A DNA stretch of 64,000 bases from Anaerobacterium chartisolvens (lineage in GTDB: Bacteria; Bacillota; Clostridia; Acetivibrionales; DSM-27016), in the NCBI RefSeq assembly GCF_003337415.1, contig NZ_QPJT01000003.1, positions 62,001-126,000 on the forward strand. The letters are read 5' to 3'. A program made the position numbers and the translations under genes. The notes below the pieces were generated by a model that made no database searches, was not told where the DNA came from, and saw only the letters and a program-made list of their open reading frames with translations. Below are positions 26,100 to 34,186 of the stretch, piece after piece. The stretch's first letter is position 1, and each line of letters opens with the position of its first letter.

Positions 26100-27839
26100 A
26101 TGCAATATCAGTATGTTCCATACATATGGCCTCTTTTAGCCTCAGCACTTGCATCACTTTCCCTTGGGATTTTTGCACTGCTCAGACGGCGGAATTCAAA
26201 AGGTGCTGCAAGCTTTATAATTAGCATGTTTGTTGTAACAATCTGGTCGGGAGGTAATGCCCTCGAATTATCAGCCGCTGATTTTTTCACTAAGCTTTTT
26301 TGGGCAAACATGCAGTATTTCGCATACTGTTACTCTCCAGTAATTCTACTTGCGTTGTGTATGCAATTCACCGGATATGACAGATGGATTCAAAGTAAAA
26401 AAATTCTTTTTTTTGCAGTAATTCCAACCATTAATATACTTCTTGTATGGACTGATAGTCTCCATGGCTTGATAAGGTATGATATGCATATGGATTTCAG
26501 CGGAGCCTTTCCCGTCATTGCTAAAAAATATGGTCCAATATTTTTCATCCATGCGGCGTATTCACATTTTTTAAATATATTTGCAGTCGTACTTCTTATA
26601 AAAGCAGTATTTTTTAGAAAATCGGTTTACCGAAAGCAGGTAATTTCACTGCTAATCGGAGTAAGCTTGATAGTAATTCCAAACATATTGTATATCTCAG
26701 GTTTAACACCAGTTAAAAGATTCGATATTACACCGATGTTTTTTGGCCCTGCGGGATTAATTTTGTTCCAAAGCATATTTCGTTACAAAATGTTCGATTT
26801 GGTGCCATTAGCACGTACCACTATATTTGAGACTATAGGAGCAGGTGTTTTGGTGCTCGATTTGCAGGATAGGGTGCTGGATTCCAATCCAGCCTTTGAA
26901 AAAATTGTAGCATTATCCTCTTCACAGATTTCAGCAAGAAGAGTAGAAGAAGTCTGTTGCGGAATACCTGAACTTGCAAAGGCCTGTATTGATAGAAGCA
27001 TATCACAAACTGAGCTTTCTATAAATAACCAGAAATTTTCAAGGGTTTATGACGTACAGATTTCTCCTGTTTCTGACAGAAAGGGTTCATTGATAGGCAG
27101 GCTTGTAATGATCTACGATATTACCGATAAAAAGCTGAAACAGCAGGAATACTCAAAACAGCAGTGGAAGCTTGCTGTTATTGAAGAGAGAGAACGTATA
27201 GCCAGAGATATGCATGATAATATAGGCCAGGTGCTGGGCTTTATAAACCTTCAGGCCCAGGGCATAAGGCAGGAGCTTATAAATGCAGGTATAGAAGCTG
27301 TATCGTTTAAGCTTGATAAACTTATAGAGGTTACCCAAGTTACCCATGCCGAAATAAGGGAATACATCCGAAATGTAAGGAGCTTGGCGTATATGGAAAA
27401 AGATTTTATTACTGCATTGGAAAAGCATATATTAAATTTTAAAGAACAGACAGGCATAAATGTAAAACTGGAAATGCCTGATGGCTTCACAGGTGAAGCA
27501 CTCAAACCAAACATAAGAATAAATATGTTGAATATTATAAAAGAAGCTCTGAACAATGTGAGAAAACATGCAGAAGCTGAAAATGTGAGAATATCCTGTT
27601 CGCTTTCGCAAAACCAGCTATGTGCTGCTGTTGAAGATGATGGAAAAGGATTTGATATCCGGCAGAATCATAATGCTGTTAAAAGCAAATTTGGATTAGA
27701 CATTATGCGGGAGCGTGCATCAGAAATAGGCGGACAAATTAATATAAGGACAGTTGAGGGAAAGGGAAGCCGGATTTCATTGTGTGTACCGATTGAGGAG
27801 GGAAAGAAAAATGCAAATGAACGTGATGCTGGTAGATGA
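26100..27839 (+). CDS. Histidine kinase with 7TM sensor, PAS and HisKA_3 domains
   Basis: A 579-residue kinase. Seven hydrophobic spans occupy about residues 5-225 (7TM histidine-kinase sensor type). A PAS domain follows (about 235-345, with ETIGAGVLVLDLQDRV). The HisKA_3 box is ERERIARDMHDNIGQVLGF, with the phospho-His in DMHD, and the ATPase has EALNNVRKHAEA and EDDGKGFD. ATG 26100 is favoured because AGGAG abuts the alternative ATG 26088. The start of the LuxR-type regulator overlaps its end by 29 nt. Confidence 0.88.
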   Translation: MQYQYVPYIWPLLASALASLSLGIFALLRRRNSKGAASFIISMFVVTIWSGGNALELSAADFFTKLFWANMQYFAYCYSPVILLALCMQFTGYDRWIQSKKILFFAVIPTINILLVWTDSLHGLIRYDMHMDFSGAFPVIAKKYGPIFFIHAAYSHFLNIFAVVLLIKAVFFRKSVYRKQVISLLIGVSLIVIPNILYISGLTPVKRFDITPMFFGPAGLILFQSIFRYKMFDLVPLARTTIFETIGAGVLVLDLQDRVLDSNPAFEKIVALSSSQISARRVEEVCCGIPELAKACIDRSISQTELSINNQKFSRVYDVQISPVSDRKGSLIGRLVMIYDITDKKLKQQEYSKQQWKLAVIEERERIARDMHDNIGQVLGFINLQAQGIRQELINAGIEAVSFKLDKLIEVTQVTHAEIREYIRNVRSLAYMEKDFITALEKHILNFKEQTGINVKLEMPDGFTGEALKPNIRINMLNIIKEALNNVRKHAEAENVRISCSLSQNQLCAAVEDDGKGFDIRQNHNAVKSKFGLDIMRERASEIGGQINIRTVEGKGSRISLCVPIEEGKKNANERDAGR

Positions 27840-28494
27840 CCATCCGTTATTTATGGAAGGTCTTAAATACCTTCTTGAAACTCACGGAATTATCGTTAAA
27901 GGTACGGCAAAGGATGGAAGAGAGGCACTTGTGAAAGCTCGGATATTAAAGCCTGATATTATTTTAATGGATATCATGATGCCCCAATGTGGCGGGTTAG
28001 ATGCACTTAGGCTGATCAAAGCAGAAATGCCCGATATTAGGATTGTAATGCTGACCGCATCTGAGGAGGATGAGGATCTTTTTGAAGCGGTTAAGTATGG
28101 AGCTTCAGGATATTTGTTAAAAAACACAGATGCAAAGAATTTGGTAGGTATGTTGTCTGACCTTGAAAATGATGAGGTTCCACTTTCACCGGGTATTGCT
28201 GCTAAGATATTGAGAGAGTTCAGACGCAATAGTGCAAATTATGATAGATTCTCACAGCATGAATCGGAGAATGCAGAGAAAAAAAGCCTTACAGAACGAC
28301 AATTGGAGGTTCTGGAAATGGTAGCGAAAGGAATAACCTATAAGGAGGCAGGAGAAGCCCTTAGAATTACAGAACGAACTGTAAAATACCATATGGGGAG
28401 AATTCTCGAACTATTGCATCTTGAGAACAGGAATCAAGTGATTGCCTATGCAGCCAGAATAGGGCTTGTAGAGGATAAGAAAATAAATACATAG
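27811..28494 (+). CDS. NarL/LuxR-family response regulator
   Basis: A 227-residue regulator. The receiver has VDDHPLF, phospho-Asp in LMDIMMPQCGG and LLKNTDAK. The LuxR HTH is LTERQLEVLEMVAKG, then RITERTVKYHMGRILELL. ATG 27811 lies 7 nt after GGAGGG. It is the partner of the preceding 7TM kinase. The target genes are not obvious; a terminator follows at once. Confidence 0.9.
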   Translation: MQMNVMLVDDHPLFMEGLKYLLETHGIIVKGTAKDGREALVKARILKPDIILMDIMMPQCGGLDALRLIKAEMPDIRIVMLTASEEDEDLFEAVKYGASGYLLKNTDAKNLVGMLSDLENDEVPLSPGIAAKILREFRRNSANYDRFSQHESENAEKKSLTERQLEVLEMVAKGITYKEAGEALRITERTVKYHMGRILELLHLENRNQVIAYAARIGLVEDKKINT

Positions 28495-28508
28495 AAATTT
28501 AACTGACT

Positions 28509-28547
28509 AAAAGTACAGTCTCTCTTGGTGGAGGCTGTACTTTTTTT
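28509..28547 (+). terminator. Rho-independent terminator after the NarL-type pair
   Basis: AAAAGTACAG (28509-28518) pairs with CTGTACTTTT (28535-28544), followed by more T residues. Confidence 0.9.
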
Positions 28548-28572
28548 GTTTTTGGCACTGTTCCTAAGGACA

Positions 28573-28602
28573 TTGTGAAAAAATGTGAAGTGAAAATATA
28601 AT
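28573..28602 (+). promoter_or_regulatory. Sigma-A promoter of the RiPP-associated sigma operon
   Basis: TTGTGA (28573-28578) and TATAAT (28597-28602) lie 18 nt apart, 127 nt before the ECF start codon. This differs from the ECF-type motif at the precursor and export genes. Confidence 0.55.
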
Positions 28603-28728
28603 AAGGATGTTGGTCAAATAATGTCAATATTTCGTATTCGATGACGAAGAAAATCTAATTTCCGTACATTATATGTGCTTTGTTAAAGGTTTAGAGAAAG
28701 CTGAAATTTTCAGGAGGTAAGAACATTA

Positions 28729-29304
28729 ATGTTTATGCAGACTCAAGCAGAGGAAACATCATTGATAGCCAGAGCAATTAATGATGGAAGTTCTTTTGCT
28801 AAGCTCTATAATGATTACTATCCCAGGGTCTATAACTATGTGCATTATCGAATAGATGATTATCATACTGCTAATGATTTAACCAGTCAGATATTTGAAA
28901 AGCTGTTTTCCAGATTAAAAAGCTATGCTCCTGAAAAATCAATATTTTCTGCTTGGCTTTTTAGCATTGCGCGCAATACCATAACAGATTATTATCGCAG
29001 CCAAGCCAGAATGCGAACTCGGTTTGCTTCCATTGAGACATCATCGGAGCTTATTGACGCTGAGCCTAACCCTGCTGATATAGCTGCCCTCAATGAAACT
29101 CAACAACACCTGCGAAAGGCTTTAGCTTCGTTAAATAAACGTGAACGTGATATTATCGCTTTGAAGTTCTGGAGCGGCATCTCAAACAGAGATATTGCCA
29201 AACTTATTGGTATTAGTGAAAGCAATATTGGTGTTATTCTCTTTCGGTCTATGAGACGGTTGCGCGTAATCTTAGAAAGGCAGGGATTCAGTATTTATGG
29301 TTAA
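28729..29304 (+). CDS. ECF-type sigma factor of the NHLP/Nif11 cluster
   Basis: A 191-residue sigma-70 family protein. Region 2 covers about residues 20-90 (FAKLYNDYYPRVYNYVHYR, then TANDLTSQIFEKLFSRL and AWLFSIARNTITDYYR). Region 4 covers about 125-185 (LRKALASLNKRERDIIALKF, then SNRDIAKLIGISESNIGV). Start ATG 28729 follows AGGAGGTAAG. Its last 8 nt overlap the next gene, a soluble putative anti-sigma protein with a RiPP-leader-like tail. It probably reads the TGTAATAC-N14-CGTA promoters at the precursor and export genes. Confidence 0.87.
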   Translation: MFMQTQAEETSLIARAINDGSSFAKLYNDYYPRVYNYVHYRIDDYHTANDLTSQIFEKLFSRLKSYAPEKSIFSAWLFSIARNTITDYYRSQARMRTRFASIETSSELIDAEPNPADIAALNETQQHLRKALASLNKRERDIIALKFWSGISNRDIAKLIGISESNIGVILFRSMRRLRVILERQGFSIYG

Positions 29305-29656
29305 AAAGACAAAGGCAGATATCTATCTGGCACATCTTGAACGCATTATAGCAGGGAAAAAAGACGTTGAACCCGTCGAAGATATAGAGACTAAAGAGAT
29401 TCTTTCACTTGCAAGGACTATGCTGGCTGCTGATTTTAGTTCAGACATTAAAATAAGGGAAAAACTGATGAAGCGGATTCTTACTGAAATGTATGAAAAG
29501 GATAAATCAAGCTTAGAAATGCTTTTGGAAAGTGAGGATGAACTGGACGAAGAAGCATTGGAACATGTAGCGGCCGGGTTTGCGGGTAAGGAAAAAGAGC
29601 AAAAGGACATAATAAATGGTATCATGCTGCCTGGAAATAAAAAAACCGAGCTTTAG
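29297..29656 (+). CDS. Putative soluble anti-sigma protein with RiPP-leader-like tail
   Basis: A 119-residue protein with no membrane span, starting at ATG 29297 inside the sigma gene. Residues about 30-70 (EILSLARTMLAADFSSD, then IREKLMKRIL) resemble the N-terminal helices of small anti-sigma proteins beside ECF factors. Residues about 80-97 read EDELDEEALEHVAAGFAG, which mirrors the precursor's ELSEDDLDAVAGAG: same E-L-x-E, D/E-x-L-D/E, V-A-A/G pattern. That is the recognition and cleavage motif of NHLP/Nif11 leaders. The protein may be bound or cut by the exporter peptidase, or could itself be a second precursor with an acidic-basic tail. Confidence 0.6.
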   Translation: MVKKTKADIYLAHLERIIAGKKDVEPVEDIETKEILSLARTMLAADFSSDIKIREKLMKRILTEMYEKDKSSLEMLLESEDELDEEALEHVAAGFAGKEKEQKDIINGIMLPGNKKTEL

Positions 29657-29675
29657 AAGGAGCGTGAAATATCAC

Positions 29676-30590
29676 ATGAGTGCCTATATTAAGCAAATGT
29701 CCTCATATGATTATTTACTTGATTCAATGTTGTCTCTTCCTCCACTTGGCACTTACTTTGTCCGTCAGTGTATTGAAAGGGACGGCATTATCTTAGAAGC
29801 ACATATTGAGGAAAGGACTGTGGGAATTGTTGTCATAGAAATTGTACCCAAGCCAAAATTGACTTATGTCTTTGTAGAGGAAGCGTTTCGGGGAAAAGGG
29901 ATAGCAACGCAGCTTATAAGGGATGCCTTAGCTTTTATTGAAAACAGAAGAACAGCAGAGGTTGAGGCATGTGTAATACTACAAAATAAATATGGTGATG
30001 TCATTGACCATATTTTTATGAAAACAGGTTTTGAAATAATAAATACGGCAAATATAATCCGCTATGCAAATGATGAGAAGTGCCGCAGAACATGGGCTGC
30101 ATTTATGAAGGAAAAAGGGAAACGCATTTGTGACACTTTGATGCGACGTGGGTATAAGACATTTACATTTAGTGAAGCCTCTTTAGAAACCTTTGAAAAA
30201 CTAAAGAATTCTATAGGCAGTCAATTTGTTTCAAATCTTGACCCATTTACCTATATTTCCGATAAAAACGACCGTCTTGTACCTGACTATAGCTTTATTA
30301 CTCAGAAAGACGATGAGCTTGCAGCGTTTGTAACTGTTACAACGGCAGATGACAAAACACTGGTGTTTCAGCAGATATCTATAGCCTTGAGACATCAGGG
30401 AAACGGTGCTTTTCTCCTTCCGTTTGCCGCTTTTATGGAAAGGTTTTTAGGAGGTGGCGCTTACAATAAAGTAGCTGCTGTCATATTGGGTAAGAATGAA
30501 AAAATGCAGAGGCTGGTACAGAGCTTCATAGGCTCACTTTCAGAAAGCATGAAAACACAGAATGTTTATCAATATAGGCTAAGGGATTAG
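29676..30590 (+). CDS. Double-GNAT acetyltransferase-like protein
   Basis: A 304-residue protein with two GNAT-like halves. The first (about residues 5-150) has an intact acetyl-CoA loop in VEEAFRGKGIATQLIRDA. The second (about 165-300) is diverged; ISIALRHQGNGAFLLPF is its corresponding loop. ATG 29676 has AAGGAGC 12 nt upstream; GTG 29664 is too close to it. It is third in the sigma operon, just before the palindromic element. It could acylate the peptide or a self-protection target, both inferences. Confidence 0.7.
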   Translation: MSAYIKQMSSYDYLLDSMLSLPPLGTYFVRQCIERDGIILEAHIEERTVGIVVIEIVPKPKLTYVFVEEAFRGKGIATQLIRDALAFIENRRTAEVEACVILQNKYGDVIDHIFMKTGFEIINTANIIRYANDEKCRRTWAAFMKEKGKRICDTLMRRGYKTFTFSEASLETFEKLKNSIGSQFVSNLDPFTYISDKNDRLVPDYSFITQKDDELAAFVTVTTADDKTLVFQQISIALRHQGNGAFLLPFAAFMERFLGGGAYNKVAAVILGKNEKMQRLVQSFIGSLSESMKTQNVYQYRLRD

Positions 30591-30600
30591 ATTTTATATA

Positions 30601-30795
30601 TGTAGCGATAAAGATTTTACAAACATGGAGGATATAATTGCTTACAGAAATTTTTAATAGCAACGAAAAGACGCCTTGCGGGGAAATGTCTCACGGGTAT
30701 GTCATCAGGCGCTTTTCTTAGATGTATTCCTTACGGGTCAAAAAAATTTCTTTTATCAAGTTATATCCTCCATGTAAAATCTTTATCGCGTCCTA
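30601..30795 (-). mobile_element. Palindromic 195-212 bp element, copy 1 (interior inverted)
   Basis: A 195-bp element beginning 10 nt after the GNAT stop. Its ends (GCGATAAAGATTTTAC and the complement) form a 16-bp terminal inverted repeat and the whole element can fold into one long hairpin. The reverse complement matches copies 2 and 3 (32707 and 57681) over most of the length, including an invariant segment GACCCGTAAGGAATACATC. It encodes no protein. It resembles a MITE. Its interior is inverted relative to copy 2, although its outermost few bases (TGTA left, GTCCTA right) are not. Confidence 0.85.
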
Positions 30796-30821
30796 TTATT
30801 TTAAAAATTTTTTTTCATAGG

Positions 30822-30847
30822 TGTAATACATTAAAGACAAAAGCGTA
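30822..30847 (+). promoter_or_regulatory. Putative ECF-type promoter of the precursor gene
   Basis: TGTAATAC (30822-30829), 14 nt, CGTA (30844-30847). The same hexamer-level sequence and exact spacing occur at 32941-32966 before the export operon. The bipartite layout with CGTA at -10 fits ECF sigma promoters. Confidence 0.6.
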
Positions 30848-30909
30848 TTAATCCATGTAATTTGCAAATAAGGTTTCTTAAAATAAGAAATAGAGTAGGA
30901 GGTGATAAA

Positions 30910-31134
30910 ATGAGTGCGAAATCAGCAAAGTTATTTATCGAAAGAATCAAGACTGATGTCGAGTTTGCAGAAAAGGTAAAAGCATTCGGTGATGCAAAGG
31001 ATCGCATGGCGTTTGTTAAGGAAGCAGGTTTTGATTTTACCGACGCGGAGCTTAAGGAAGTCCAAGGAGAGTTAAGCGAGGACGATCTGGATGCCGTTGC
31101 TGGAGCCGGTAATAAGTGCGGAGTTATCGGATAA
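30910..31134 (+). CDS. Nif11-type RiPP precursor with minimal one-cysteine core
   Basis: A 74-residue precursor starting at ATG 30910 with AGGAGGTGAT upstream. Residues 1-58 form a Nif11-like helical leader (AKLFIERIKTDVEFAEKVKA, FVKEAGFDFTDAELKEV). The leader ends ELSEDDLDAVAGA, the double-glycine-type cleavage motif of the NHLP/Nif11 family. Only GNKCGVIG (residues 67-74) remains after cleavage at GA, or ten residues after VA. The core has one Cys (residue 70), no aromatic and no Ser/Thr, ruling out lanthionine rings. A radical SAM/SPASM maturase is convergent next door. Such a short product would suit a signalling peptide or a small cross-linked peptide. Confidence 0.85.
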   Translation: MSAKSAKLFIERIKTDVEFAEKVKAFGDAKDRMAFVKEAGFDFTDAELKEVQGELSEDDLDAVAGAGNKCGVIG

Positions 31135-31205
31135 TTATTTTACATAATTATTGAGCGCAGCACAATTGGTAAGCCCACAAAAATTATCGTGTTTTGATGA
31201 CAAAC

Positions 31206-31243
31206 ATTAAATCCAGCCGTTTAAAATAACGGCTGGATTTAAT
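31206..31243. terminator. Bidirectional terminator between precursor and maturase
   Basis: Perfect 16-bp arms (31206-31221, 31228-31243) with a 6-nt loop and A/T-rich bases at both stem feet, between convergent genes. Confidence 0.85.
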
Positions 31244-31277
31244 GCTTTCATAGGTGCTGCTTTTGAATTGCACGCTA

Positions 31278-32669
31278 CTAAAAATCAAAAAGACACGGCT
31301 TGGGAGTAAAGATCTGTCGTTCAAGAAGGAAATCTATGTCATCACGTTTTAATCTGACAATAATACTTGCCGCCAGTTCAAGCTCACGGCATCTCATGCG
31401 GCACATACCCTTAGAGGGCACGGATACAGATCCGCTCCAACCAACATTATCATGCTTGCACCCGCCGGCGCAGTAATATCTAGCAAAGCAGGCTGAACAT
31501 ATCTCATTGCTTGTCGCAGGACTGCTCAGATATTTTTCACGGTTTAGTTGTTTACCAAAGATATTTCCCAATTTATACTCGTCTATTCCTACGAAACGGT
31601 GACACAAATAGACATCCCCAGAAACACAGACGCTGACAAGGCCCCTGCCGGCACCGCAGGCGTAACGCCTTTTAATGTTGTTGAGCAACGATATTAACGC
31701 ACCATATAATCCACTTGTGGCCTTCAGATTCATTAATGCCTCACTATCTCTGCTTTGGATAAGAGTGATCCAATCCTCCGCTTCTTGTTCCAGCTCATGG
31801 ATAAGATTCTCATTGTCTGTCGCTGCTTTTATTCTTCCCGCTTCGACGGTTAACAGGGAATTAGAAGCAGGCACAATTGATAGCTTTTTGAACCCGATTT
31901 CCTGAAGTGTGTCTTTTATCTGCTTAGGGTCGGTATTGCCGACGATTACGGCATGAGCGGGAGTCATTGGCAAAGCTTCCAGAACTTTTTTTATTTTAGG
32001 CAATGTGTAATCATATGATCCTTTGCCGTTTGCAAAAGGCCGTTGTGCATCCTGTACCTCCTTAGGGCCGTCAAAACTGATTGTCACTGATATATTGTGT
32101 TCTTTTATAAAAGCGATTTGTTCCTCCTCCAGAAGGGTTGCATTGGTGGTACAACGGAAGCTTACTTTCTTCTCAGCCTCCAGAGCTCTTTTTTTTGCAT
32201 ATTCCGCAACTGCTTTCATTAAAGGAAAAATTAAAAAAGGCTCCCCACCTAAAAATTCTATGTATATATTTTTCATTCTCTCCGATTGTTCTATTAACCA
32301 GTCCACAGCACGATATGCCGTTTTTTCTTCCATATTGCCGCCGGTTCCGTATTTGCCGCTATCTCCATAGCAGTAAACACACTTAAGATTACAGGATTGT
32401 GTTAAAAGAAGTGTCATATCGGTAATGGGAAAGCACTCTTTTTTTTCTGCTTTTTTAAGCTTGTAATCAACTGAGGAAATTAGTCCAAGCTTTTTTAGAA
32501 CTTCTTCTGTACCAGATGTTAATAAAGCTTCCGGTGCAGCTTGAATATTTTCAAGTACCTGGCGGGATATTTCATCAACTGAGCTTGCCTGCATATTTTC
32601 AATATTAATAACATAAGGGATGCCGTGGTGGGTAAACAGGTGAAATGGCATAACATTATTTTTATCCAT
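31278..32669 (-). CDS. Radical SAM/SPASM peptide maturase
   Basis: A 463-residue enzyme. Residues 1-80 resemble the N-terminal peptide-recognition region of SPASM maturases. The radical SAM cluster is Cys93-x3-Cys97-x2-Cys100 (CNLKCVYCYG), followed by GDSGKYGTGG and the FLGGEPF motif. The C-terminal SPASM region (about residues 335-440) has at least nine cysteines (YACGAG, VCVSGDVYLC, ICSACFARYYCAGGC, MCRMRC), enough for two auxiliary [4Fe-4S] clusters. It should modify the Nif11-type precursor, most simply by linking Cys70 to a backbone or side-chain carbon. ATG 32669 has AGGAG 6 nt upstream. It is the only gene of the cluster on the minus strand. Confidence 0.87.
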   Translation of the reverse strand: MDKNNVMPFHLFTHHGIPYVINIENMQASSVDEISRQVLENIQAAPEALLTSGTEEVLKKLGLISSVDYKLKKAEKKECFPITDMTLLLTQSCNLKCVYCYGDSGKYGTGGNMEEKTAYRAVDWLIEQSERMKNIYIEFLGGEPFLIFPLMKAVAEYAKKRALEAEKKVSFRCTTNATLLEEEQIAFIKEHNISVTISFDGPKEVQDAQRPFANGKGSYDYTLPKIKKVLEALPMTPAHAVIVGNTDPKQIKDTLQEIGFKKLSIVPASNSLLTVEAGRIKAATDNENLIHELEQEAEDWITLIQSRDSEALMNLKATSGLYGALISLLNNIKRRYACGAGRGLVSVCVSGDVYLCHRFVGIDEYKLGNIFGKQLNREKYLSSPATSNEICSACFARYYCAGGCKHDNVGWSGSVSVPSKGMCRMRCRELELAASIIVRLKRDDIDFLLERQIFTPKPCLFDF

Positions 32670-32706
32670 ATGATACTCCTCTCTTCTTTAGATATATATC
32701 TACATA

Positions 32707-32903
32707 TGTAGCGATAAAGATTTCACATGGAGGATATAACTTGATGGAAGAAATTTTTTTGACCCGTAAGGAATACATCTAAGAAAAGTGAATTTATGCT
32801 CGCGCCCTAGAGACATTTCCCCCAAATTCATCTTTTCGTTGCTATTAAAAATTTCTGTAAGCAATTATATCCTCTATGTTTGTAAAATCTTTATCGCGTC
32901 CTA
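32707..32903 (+). mobile_element. Palindromic 195-212 bp element, copy 2
   Basis: A 197-bp element with the same ends as copy 1 (GCGATAAAGATTTCAC, and its near-complement). Its central stem differs: where copies 1 and 3 have CGCC pairing with GGCG, this copy has TGAATTT pairing with AAATTCA. The loop still holds GAGACATTTCCCC. It lies between the divergent maturase and binding-protein genes and its left edge forms the small palindrome CTACATATGTAG with its flank. Confidence 0.87.
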
Positions 32904-32940
32904 TATAATACGTTGAAGAGGAAAGGTTATTACAGAAAAA

Positions 32941-32966
32941 TGTAATACTTTTTTATGTTAGTCGTA
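32941..32966 (+). promoter_or_regulatory. Putative ECF-type promoter of the export operon
   Basis: TGTAATAC (32941-32948), 14 nt, CGTA (32963-32966), followed by CTAAAT. Identical boxes and spacing to 30822-30847. It lies 64 nt before the binding-protein ATG. Confidence 0.6.
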
Positions 32967-33029
32967 CTAAATATAAATCTATAATTAAAAAGCATATTAT
33001 TAATTCATAAAAGAAAAGGTAGTGGGGCT

Positions 33030-34148
33030 ATGTTTAAAAAAATCCGGCAAATCAGTATTTTTAGTATTATGGTTTTACTTTTGTGTACGGGCTGCACTCA
33101 AGCTGAAAAGCCAGAGGATATAGTCATAGGAGTAGTATGGCCGTTTGCTGCAAATAACAACTTATTTAATGAAGGGATTGATCTTGCTGCCAAGGAGATT
33201 AATTTAAGCGGAGGAATTAAAGGCAGAGAGCTTAAACTCCTTAAAGCAGATGATAACTCCGAGCTTGAAAGGGGTATGTCTATAGCGCAATCTTTTGCTG
33301 ACAATAAAAAAATTCAAGCGGTTATTGGCCATGATAATTCTTTCATATCTATTCCTGCCTCTGCTACTTATAATAATGCGGGGCTGGTCATGCTGTCTCC
33401 CGCTTCAACGGCACCGGAGCTCACCCAAAATGGCTATCCGCATATTTTTCGCAGTATTCCTTCAGATGATGAAATAGCAAGACAACTGGCAATTTATGCT
33501 GCCAAACAAGGCTTCCGGCGGATGGTTATTTATTATTCTGAAAATTCCTACGGCACCGGATTGGCAAATTCCTTTGAAGACCATGCCAGAGCTCAGGAAA
33601 TAACCATTGTTGATCGCTTTAATTACTATACCGGCTTAGATAATTTAAGACGCTTACATGCCAAATGGCAAGCCTATGGATTTGATGGGATTTTTATAGC
33701 TGACACTTTGCATGAAGGAGGACAGTTTATTTTTGACGCCGGACAGGCGGGTATTAATGTACCTTTTATTGCCGGTAATGCGCTGGACTCTCCTTCACTC
33801 TCTAAAATAGGGGGTAAGGCAGCAGAGGGTACAATTGTCGGTTCAGTATTTAATCCTTATATGGATCGGCCTGAAGTCAAGAAATTTGTTTCTGATTTTT
33901 CAAAAGAATACAAACAAATGCCCAGTACTTATGCCGCACTAGGCTATGACTCGGTAAAAATGCTGTCTGCTGCCATAGAAAGCTCTGACTTAAATAACCG
34001 TTCAACAGTCGCCAAAGGACTGATGGAATTGGGAAAATGGGCAGGCGCAACCGGAACGCATGAATTTAATGCCAATGGAGATGAGACAGGTGATCTGGTA
34101 GCGCTTAAAAAGCTGCAAGCGGGAAAGTTTAAATATCTGGAAAAGTAG
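33030..34148 (+). CDS. Orphan Leu/Ile/Val-type binding lipoprotein in the RiPP operon
   Basis: A 372-residue class I binding protein. The signal peptide ends in LLLCTGC (Cys about residue 22). The mature domain has the LivJ/AmiC pattern IGVVWPFAANN, GIDLAAKEINLSGGIKGRELKL, VIGHDNSFISIPAS and AALGYDSVKML. No Liv permease or ATPase gene is near; it is followed by the NHLP export genes. It could sense or retain the released peptide or its breakdown products. Start ATG 33030 has AGGTAGTGGGG upstream. Function within the cluster is unknown. Confidence 0.82.
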   Translation: MFKKIRQISIFSIMVLLLCTGCTQAEKPEDIVIGVVWPFAANNNLFNEGIDLAAKEINLSGGIKGRELKLLKADDNSELERGMSIAQSFADNKKIQAVIGHDNSFISIPASATYNNAGLVMLSPASTAPELTQNGYPHIFRSIPSDDEIARQLAIYAAKQGFRRMVIYYSENSYGTGLANSFEDHARAQEITIVDRFNYYTGLDNLRRLHAKWQAYGFDGIFIADTLHEGGQFIFDAGQAGINVPFIAGNALDSPSLSKIGGKAAEGTIVGSVFNPYMDRPEVKKFVSDFSKEYKQMPSTYAALGYDSVKMLSAAIESSDLNNRSTVAKGLMELGKWAGATGTHEFNANGDETGDLVALKKLQAGKFKYLEK

Positions 34149-34186
34149 CTTTATTATTTTACTTTTGCAAAATGGAGGTTATAAAT

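Noticed and set aside
30910-31134. Lanthipeptide or classic multi-cysteine SCIFF/ranthipeptide precursor
   Set aside because: The core has no Ser/Thr and only one Cys, and no LanM/LanB gene is nearby. The maturase is a radical SAM/SPASM protein.
30601-32903. CRISPR array or group II intron made from the palindromic repeats
   Set aside because: The copies are about 2 kb apart with genes between, and no reverse transcriptase, domain V-like motif or short regular spacing is present.
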